This document shows positions 56,501-64,000 of a stretch of 64,000 nucleotides of DNA, in pieces. Numbering within the stretch: the stretch's first letter is position 1; each line of letters starts with the position of its first letter. Made by a program: the position numbers and the translations under genes. The stretch is taken from positions 25,280,163 to 25,344,162 of the forward strand of contig CM055830.1 of NCBI GenBank assembly GCA_029582265.1, read 5' to 3'. Under the pieces are notes generated by a model, which saw only the letters and a list, made by a program, of their open reading frames with translations, had not been told where the DNA came from and did no database searches. The stretch comes from Zoroaster sp. YZ-2022 (taxonomy: Eukaryota > Echinodermata > Asteroidea > Forcipulatida > Zoroasteridae).

Positions 56501-58531
56501 TTGTTTCACTATAAAACTGCGGTGTCAGAAAAATTCCACCTATAGTGTTGTTCATCACACTGATTATAAAGTTTGACACAAATGAACTGGTGTTATTTTA
56601 ACATATCCGTTGTTGCAGGGTTTACTTTGTTGGTTTAGCTAAGACATAGGCCTAAGTCAAGCTGTCAATTAAAATGAGTGTTCGATTATCAGAGCATCTG
56701 GGAAATGTATTGAACAAGGGAACAACATACCAGCAGTCCCCTATCTGAGAATATGCCCTATAACCATTATGAAGTTGAAGTTGAAGTTGAAGTAATGAAG
56801 TTGAAGACGGGTATAATTTATGATATAGCCACATTGTGTTGGAATTAACTCTAAAAACTCATATTGTTGTAACGAATAATTATATATGTATTTGACACAT
56901 CTGTACTCCTGGTTATTTTGTTTATCTTTGTTCAGGATGGGAGTGAATTTACTGACAAACATGCCAAGATACTCTTCGGAGAAAACTTTACAATTGATGA
57001 AGTCTTTAAATTTTTGGATGTCAATTCAGACGATAAGGTAAATATACACTCTGTTTTCGATTGACCTTGATCAGCATAATTTTGATTCCACATTGACTGT
57101 TTCTATAGCACAGTATAATGTTTATTCCTACTTATTTTGTTTATGGTTTTAGCATCTTCCAGTGTTAACCAAGTGACACATAACAAGTTTCATGATGCTT
57201 TGTCCAAAGCATTGTGGAAATGATCTGAAATCGGAACAACGTGGAAGTTGATGGTAAAACAAGATGACATAATTGTTCAAAAACACATAAACGCATAGTT
57301 GACTTCACTATCTTAATGTTCTAATCTATTGCATCAGATTTCTTTCCATGAGCTTATGGGTCTAGCTGAAGAGAAAGGCATTGGTCTTCAGACGCACTTT
57401 CTTGGCTATCAGCGAAAAGAATTCTCAAACCTGAGAGGATTCCTCGATACGTTAACAAACACACTCCTTGTTAACGTTAAGAGAGTGTTCTCATCTGTAA
57501 GTAACCTTGACAATGATATTTGTGTCAATTTGTAAATATTAACAATTCCTTTCAACGAATTTATTTGGAAATAAGTGAAAATTATTGATATTCATTTATT
57601 CACACTTTATGTTTGGCTATAAAGGTGGCCGTGTTTTTGAGTGGTGAATAACTTTATCATAATTCTTCTTTGAATATTATAGATTATACTGTGTGTTCTG
57701 TAAATACAGTAAAATACGTACACACTGATAATGAGAAGGAAGCATAGGCCTTGTAATGTAATTTTGTTTTAATCGATGTTTTGTTTAAAAACATTTGCAG
57801 GATGGGGATCTAGAACGAACTATAGGGATAGACACTCTGTATGTGAGTGCCACTGACTTTCAGTTGGAGGACGAGGATAGACAGTTTCTGGTCAAGGTAA
57901 TTTATATGGTTCGGTTGAATACCAGACATAATAACGAATCAACACTAGTGCTTTATGATTCATCAGTAGATTTTAGAAGGGGCCTTCATAAGAAACAAGT
58001 GGGCAAATCATTTTCAACTAGTGATTGCCAATCATTATAATAACGTTTCTTCTTTTCCTGTAACAACCAGTGTTTATGTAGTACATGTCCTATATGTCTA
58101 CACTGCAACAAATGGGATGTTAAATACTACACCAGTGGTATGTATGTATTGGGCAACTCGCCCAATATATACACCATAGAATAAACCTTTGACACCATTG
58201 GGGTTATTTTAATACCCTGGTTTTTGCTGGGTAATGTAAAAGACATTATGAGCCAATTACAGTTCATAATTTTTTAATCTATTGTCTTTTTCAGCAAGGC
58301 GAACGAGGTGCTAAGGCCTTCCTTTCTCAGTGGATACATCGCAACCCTGATAAGGCAGTACGCAAGAAACATGTCCCTCAATCAGTCGATCTGCCAACGC
58401 CACAACTCAAACTGACGCCTATAAATAAAGATAACAGTCAACTCACTAGTACTAAGGGAAATCAACCCAAAGAAGTATCGACTATTGTATCAGTGTCAAC
58501 AGTCCCTCAAGCACAGAGTACAACACATTAA
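33989..58531 (+). CDS. Patatin-like phospholipase with EF-hand, 13 exons, 598 aa
   Basis: Predicted acyl hydrolase. Exons: 33989-34154, 40933-41066, 48518-48665, 49936-50072, 51752-51887, 52194-52289, 53018-53148, 54443-54537, 56200-56359, 56936-57037, 57338-57496, 57801-57896, 58295-58531; 1797 nt, every phase consistent. Seen: GGGNKG oxyanion loop (residues 87-92), nucleophile Ser118 in GASAG, catalytic Asp259 in DGG, and a canonical EF-hand loop at 429-440 (D-N-D-K-S-E ligand pattern) straddling exons 10 and 11. A degenerate EF-like segment lies in exon 9. The start MGSSES fits the N-myristoylation consensus (Gly2, Ser6). There is no signal peptide or membrane span, so I infer a cytosolic, membrane-anchored enzyme that calcium may regulate. 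The C-terminus is basic then Ser/Thr/Gln-rich. Exon 3 has two in-phase donors. The exact subfamily is not recognised. Confidence 0.9.
34843..36030 (+). pseudogene. Penelope-like element: reverse transcriptase and GIY-YIG endonuclease remnants
   Basis: Reverse transcriptase blocks LLVTLDVSSLYTNIPHGEG, YANLFMSDLED, WWRFIDDIFCIW (catalytic IDD) and SVNFIDVTI. A linker with CSKCNRSRCKTC and the start of a GIY-YIG domain (NVIYVISWKRCGIQYI) follow. Between VQG and YANLF the expected conserved segment is deleted, and at least three frameshifts follow. The 3' end is cut at about 36030 by the repeat unit below. Inserted in intron 1 of the patatin gene. Confidence 0.85.
36039..36577 (-). mobile_element. 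tRNA-headed SINE unit, partly duplicated
   Basis: A segment of about 215 bases (AATTATCTATTGCTCTATGG ... CGGGTAGCGAGCA) occurs twice in direct orientation (36046-36257 and 36356-36577), with a tRNA-like stretch between. Read on the minus strand, the tRNA-like head precedes the body, as in a SINE. Confidence 0.6.
36263..36334 (-). pseudogene. tRNA-like 72-nt sequence (Thr-GGT-like)
   Basis: Minus strand folds as a cloverleaf. Acceptor GGCTGGT/ATCAGCC has seven pairs with one wobble; D arm GCTC/GAGC; T loop TTCGAGT. Defects: last anticodon-stem pair T-T, C instead of T at position 33, and a mismatch in the T stem. These defects and its place in a repeated unit favour a SINE head or pseudogene over a working tRNA. 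Confidence 0.6.
36880..40190. mobile_element. Hairpin-ended repeat element, copies C, interrupted by a LINE
   Basis: Blocks shared with copies A and B: GATGTCAGACGTCATCAGAT, GTGACTGAACCGGAAGTTAA (twice, about 37029 and 39940), the AGGTGCTTGTG ... GCGAACACCT palindrome (37302-37330), and ATCATATCTGATGAACCAC. The LINE at 38187-39745 separates CACAAAAGGCATTTTCACAG-type sequence from its continuation. At least two copies seem fused here. Confidence 0.5.
38187..39745 (-). mobile_element. L2/CR1-like LINE, 5'-truncated
   Basis: Minus strand, 39740 down to about 38240. Reverse transcriptase FPDCFKRALITPVIKK, NNYRPISNLSFISKVAEKVV, LLDLSAAFDTIDHDILLRRL, GVPQGSVLGPMLFTLYISPL and catalytic YADDTQLY. 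After one frameshift near 38752 come DFCNSLLIGLPQQSLKRLQR and RLWNSLPDELRDTTDLSSFK, then an (ATT)n tail at 38187-38200. 5' end lost. Its 3' tail resembles the SINE at 912. Confidence 0.88.
40191..40932. other. Intron 1 end, old repeat
   Basis: GCCCCGCTGGCGAAGCCGAAGGGGC (40508-40532) forms a short GC-rich hairpin at the start of an old repeat with a CG/GT tract at 40569-40590 and GGTCAAAGGTCAAGAT further on. No gene. Confidence 0.45.
40933..41066 (+). CDS. Patatin gene exon 2, oxyanion loop
   Basis: Acceptor TTAACAG, donor GGGTAAGT. Encodes the start of the patatin fold: FENIVFEGGGNKGLAYAGAI. The glycine-rich GGGNKG loop forms the oxyanion hole in patatins. Confidence 0.93.
41067..41935. other. 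Patatin intron 2, left part
   Basis: G tract at 41109-41122. No coding or repeat feature recognised. Confidence 0.55.
41949..42883 (-). mobile_element. Penelope-like 3' fragment flanked by inverted hammerhead-like hairpins
   Basis: Flanked by TTGTATTATCATA at 41936-41948 and 42884-42896 (13-bp target duplication). About 100 bases at each end are inverted copies, carrying TAAGACTAATTGCGGTGACA and the hairpin GATCAG-AGCACA-CTGATC. The minus strand at 42600-42370 encodes RLKEHRAHGRRGDFEKSAIV, KHSHIKDHQIDWYAAQLITP and RRIREAIEIVKH, the region after the GIY-YIG domain in Penelope elements. No reverse transcriptase remains. Confidence 0.82.
42770..42811 (+). ncRNA. Hammerhead-ribozyme-like core (also minus 42061-42098)
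   Basis: CTGAGGA, then a six-pair stem (GATCAG/CTGATC) with six-base loop, then GAAAC and GTC before GAG. The core pattern CUGANGA ... GAAA fits a hammerhead except for one extra base before stem II; stem III is minimal and stem I is weak. The inverted partner at 42098-42061 has CTGATGA. Penelope elements are known to carry hammerheads, which is why I list it, but activity is doubtful. Confidence 0.4.
43263..43860. repeat. Hairpin-ended repeat family, diverged copy D
   Basis: AAACTAGAGAGAAGTGTGAC with GTGTTCGGGAGTGACGG at the left, then TGATGACGTCATCAATTG near 43780. Strongly decayed; borders uncertain. Confidence 0.4.
43861..44839. other. Patatin intron 2, middle part
   Basis: A 76-codon frame at 44485-44715 has no domain; the LHFAY/LHFV echo in it reflects a short duplicated AGTTACACTTTG word. 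Not called as a gene. Confidence 0.5.
44840..45072 (+). mobile_element. tRNA-derived SINE, copy 3 (5'-truncated)
   Basis: Starts at CACCCAGGGGTTAAATGGGT, lacks the tRNA head, and ends with ACGTGCGCTATATAAATC and an (ATT)n tail. Inside intron 2 of the patatin gene. Confidence 0.85.
45330..46464. mobile_element. Hairpin-ended repeat family, copies E (two units)
   Basis: Two related segments, about 45426-45575 and 46278-46440, share TGATGACGTCATCAT, TTTCAAGTTCATGGGAAGTT-type and GAGAAGGAGAA blocks. Ends CCCGAACACCT at 46464. Between them 45600-45960 is unrelated sequence with no recognisable gene. Confidence 0.5.
46701..46953. mobile_element. 253-bp foldback element
   Basis: Left arm ATCTCAACTATCACTAACTG then AGGTACAGGTTCTGAGAAGA; right arm is its inverse ending GCGATAGTTGAGAT. 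Inner CCCCTTCTCGGGG and TTCTCCCCGAGAAG form further small hairpins, and CTTAGCGATAGTTGAGA recurs inside. Confidence 0.8.
46973..47065. repeat. tRNA-like short interspersed repeat, copy 3 (partial)
   Basis: TTGCCCTTACCCCCGACGTA and ACTCAGTGCTTTCCGAGTG match the elements at 15960 and 23004; the tRNA-like half is absent. Confidence 0.5.
47356..48290. mobile_element. Hairpin-ended repeat family, copy F
   Basis: Starts AGGTGTTCAGG, ends near CAAACACCTTGAG. Interior has two copies of CTCTCCTTCCGGTCGAAACC and three ATCATATCTCATGAACCAC-type blocks, and GATGACGTCATCAT. Confidence 0.55.
48518..48665 (+). CDS. Patatin gene exon 3, nucleophile Ser
   Basis: Acceptor GTTCAG. Encodes VLENLG, then RRLAGASAGAMWAVLLGVGY; GASAG is the GxSxG nucleophile elbow. 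Donor chosen at GGTGAG (exon end 48665), because it joins to FLDASCG, which resembles the FLDxSxG run of other patatins. A second donor (GGTATG, end 48686) is in the same phase and would add seven residues. Confidence 0.9.
48866..48966 (+). repeat. Two decayed copies of the exon 4 start region
   Basis: 48866-48907 reads SSCGFYILTPNM and 48909-48965 reads EASGGLCTLIYNLITVY, both like the true exon 4 start DASCGLCTLIPNLMKHY. The second is preceded by ATTTTAG and followed by AATTTCAGACG, the same acceptor sequence that precedes the real exon. Neither copy has a usable 3' part of the exon. Confidence 0.7.
49024..49114. repeat. 91-bp hairpin
   Basis: GGGAATAACAGTTTGTCGCT ... TTAACGACTGGTCGTTAA ... 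AACCTGTTATTCCC; arms of about 43 bases with a few mismatches. Confidence 0.8.
49115..49882. other. Patatin intron 3, right part
   Basis: A tract at 49149-49168 and G tract at 49867-49879. TCCTTGATATAGGATATAGA at 49470 is a small palindrome. No gene. Confidence 0.55.
49883..49935 (+). repeat. Third decayed copy of the exon 4 start, directly before exon 4
   Basis: GGTTTCTGTATGGTCACTTA then TTTATAACTTGATGAATA matches GGTTTATGTACACTCATTCC and the following TAACTTGATGAAG of exon 4. Its end, ATTTCAG, is the true exon 4 acceptor. Confidence 0.65.
49936..50072 (+). CDS. Patatin gene exon 4
   Basis: Acceptor ATTTCAG, donor GGTATC. Encodes DASCGLCTLIPNLMKHYGWH and then PARKLYSWLGDRLEQATG. The start of this exon is present as decayed extra copies upstream (48866-48966 and 49883-49935). 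Confidence 0.9.
50097..51166. mobile_element. GGCCA-ended inverted-repeat elements, two overlapping copies
   Basis: Left TAAGGCCACAAAAAGTTATC with TCTGGTTTCTGGTCA; right (50690-50760 and 51130-51166) the inverse GACCAGAAACCGGAGACATT with TTTTGGCCTAA. A block of about 290 bases (GTCCAATTGCAGCCA, ACTTTTTCACATAGGGGTAT, TTAGCCACCATACTTTGT) occurs twice, at 50500 and 50945. A long C tract lies at 50872-50884. Confidence 0.55.
51167..51751. other. Patatin intron 4 end, nothing recognised
   Basis: AAT-rich tract at 51309-51330. The next intron (51888-52193) is plain AT-rich DNA. Confidence 0.55.
51752..51887 (+). CDS. Patatin gene exon 5
   Basis: Acceptor after a long T tract (TTTTAG), donor GGTATAG. 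Encodes VYDRYKREICIVVTNVNLMD, then a segment ending FAVRMSMAIPG. The SMAIP block is typical of patatins just before the catalytic Asp region. Confidence 0.92.
52194..52289 (+). CDS. Patatin gene exon 6, catalytic DGG
   Basis: Acceptor CCTCAG, donor GGTGAG. Encodes LFCAVQYKRYGHTDFYVDGG then LLCNYPIHCFD. DGG with following NYP is the hallmark catalytic Asp motif. Confidence 0.93.
52552..52785. repeat. 21-bp tandem repeat with CACGTCCGTG core, about 11 copies
   Basis: Units ATCACGTCCGTGACCATTAC or ATCACGTCCGTGATCCATTA. Each holds the imperfect palindrome CACG-TC-CGTG. Within intron 6 of the patatin gene. Confidence 0.9.
53018..53148 (+). CDS. Patatin gene exon 7
   Basis: Acceptor TTTAAG, donor GGTAGG. 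Encodes WWLSLKQEDTLLRRLQPLEN and a stretch ending NDKTIGLLL; the TIGLLL-type strand closes the lipase fold. Confidence 0.86.
53388..54108. mobile_element. GGCCA-ended inverted-repeat element, copy 3
   Basis: Starts AGGCCAAACAAAAAGTCTCT and ends AGAAACTGGAGACTTTTTTT plus GGCCTTAA. Contains GTTACCGCACC and a SINE insertion (53666-53855), plus A and T tracts at 53522-53548 and 53988-54017. Confidence 0.6.
53666..53855 (-). mobile_element. tRNA-derived SINE, copy 4 (internally deleted)
   Basis: (AAT)n at 53669-53687 and GGTACCCATTTACTCCTGGG, AAGTGTCTTGCTCAAGGACA and B-box region GGGATTCGAACCCACG, lacking the middle part of the body found in copies 1-3. Confidence 0.8.
54271..54370 (+). mobile_element. 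Penelope 3' end fragment, copy 4
   Basis: GAAGACGATCAGAGCATACT then GATCGAAACGTCGAGTTGTA and CAGTTCTTTTCAGAACTAAT, matching the end of 41949-42883. The first core base (C of CUGA) is changed. Confidence 0.75.
54443..54537 (+). CDS. Patatin gene exon 8
   Basis: Acceptor ATGCAG, donor AGGTAAGA. Encodes YSSDEQDLMVDQLSLMNANI then TPATRPDTKLS, leaving two bases. No known motif seen; probably the linker between lipase and EF-hand parts. Confidence 0.82.
54980..55170. repeat. Hairpin-ended repeat family, copy G (partial)
   Basis: AGGTGTTCGTGCGACAGG at 54981, then CTAGAGCTCATGTGTTTGTT and CAACTTCCGGTTCAATCAAA, closely matching 18605-18760. Confidence 0.6.
55360..55930. repeat. Diverged direct duplication, about 200-bp unit
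   Basis: TCAAACGCCTAGGGGACAAA with ACAATGACTACAGTTCATGC near 55381 reappears as TTGAACGCCTAAGGAACACA with TCAATGACTACAATTAATGC near 55737, and ACTAAACAAAGAACT is shared. Lies in intron 8. Confidence 0.65.
56200..56359 (+). CDS. Patatin gene exon 9, degenerate EF-like segment
   Basis: Acceptor TTTGCAG, donor GGTATAC. Encodes basic RQRKDVKFKQKVAATEHN and then a helix-loop-helix with LDEDVGVISRKELELAFQK. Gly, Ile and Glu sit at EF-loop positions 6, 8 and 12, but the first ligand is not acidic. Confidence 0.85.
56360..56935. other. Patatin intron 9, plain
   Basis: Only a GAAGTT hexamer repeat at 56770-56793. Introns 10, 11 and 12 (57038-57337, 57497-57800, 57897-58294) also hold nothing recognised. 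Confidence 0.6.
56936..57037 (+). CDS. Patatin gene exon 10, first half of the EF-hand
   Basis: Acceptor GTTCAG, donor GGTAAAT. Ends with FKFLDVNSDDK, the entering helix and first seven loop positions of a canonical EF-hand. Confidence 0.9.
57338..57496 (+). CDS. Patatin gene exon 11, second half of the EF-hand
   Basis: Acceptor CATCAG, donor TGTAAGT. Starts ISFHELMGLAEEKG, which completes the EF loop with Ile at position 8 and Glu at position 12, followed by helices. Confidence 0.9.
57801..57896 (+). CDS. Patatin gene exon 12
   Basis: Acceptor TTTGCAG, donor GGTAAT, phase 0 at both ends. Encodes DGDLERTIGIDTLYVSATDF and an acidic run ending QFLVK. A third weak EF-like unit is possible but not convincing. 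Confidence 0.85.
58295..58531 (+). CDS. Patatin gene exon 13 and stop
   Basis: Acceptor TTTTCAG. Encodes QGERGAKAFLSQWIHRNPDK, a basic VRKKH patch, then a low-complexity Ser/Thr/Gln tail ending AQSTTH and TAA. The tail looks disordered. Confidence 0.87.
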   Translation, partial: QGERGAKAFLSQWIHRNPDKAVRKKHVPQSVDLPTPQLKLTPINKDNSQLTSTKGNQPKEVSTIVSVSTVPQAQSTTH

Positions 58532-63535
<5,004 letters not shown>

Positions 63536-63542
63536 AAAAAAA

Positions 63543-64000
<458 letters not shown>

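Overview
This is a eukaryotic, AT-rich, intron-rich and heavily repeat-laden window. It has GT-AG introns of several kb, short exons, and many kinds of non-LTR retrotransposon, Penelope-like element, SINE, MITE and satellite. The gene content and repeat style suggest a marine invertebrate, perhaps an echinoderm or hemichordate. That placement is inference; nothing here fixes the species.

Two host genes can be read, both on the + strand. The first (2886-23633) is the 3' part of MINDY3/FAM188A, a deubiquitinase. Eight exons are visible and give 254 codons with consistent phases; the 5' exons, including the catalytic cysteine, lie outside the window. The second (33989-58531) is a complete 13-exon gene for a predicted 598-residue patatin-like phospholipase. 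It has an N-terminal myristoylation signal, all three patatin motifs (GGGNKG, GASAG, DGG) and one canonical EF-hand, so it could be a calcium-regulated membrane lipase. No relation between the two genes is evident.

Most of the rest is mobile DNA. The first large MINDY3 intron (2960-12915) holds a four-level nest: a long-terminal-inverted-repeat transposon with a decayed transposase, split by a CR1/Jockey-like LINE, which is itself broken by an 86-bp Penelope-derived insertion and by an 82-bp TTAA-flanked MITE. Other MINDY3 introns hold a 5S-rRNA-derived SINE, a hAT deletion derivative, TTAA MITEs, a 324-bp hairpin and a 75-bp satellite ending next to an exon.

Between the genes are a 38-bp satellite open in all three forward frames (27249-27780) and a 1.2-kb foldback (30997-32220). 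The lipase gene's introns hold a Penelope-like reverse transcriptase, a tRNA-like SINE unit, an L2/CR1-like LINE on the minus strand, and a Penelope 3' fragment with inverted hammerhead-like hairpins and a 13-bp target duplication. They also hold several copies of a hairpin-ended repeat family, and decayed copies of the exon 4 acceptor region. Downstream (60091-63510) a Tx1/L1-like LINE with an intact 1030-codon reverse transcriptase frame sits inside a (TAAG)n microsatellite, which suggests sequence-specific insertion.
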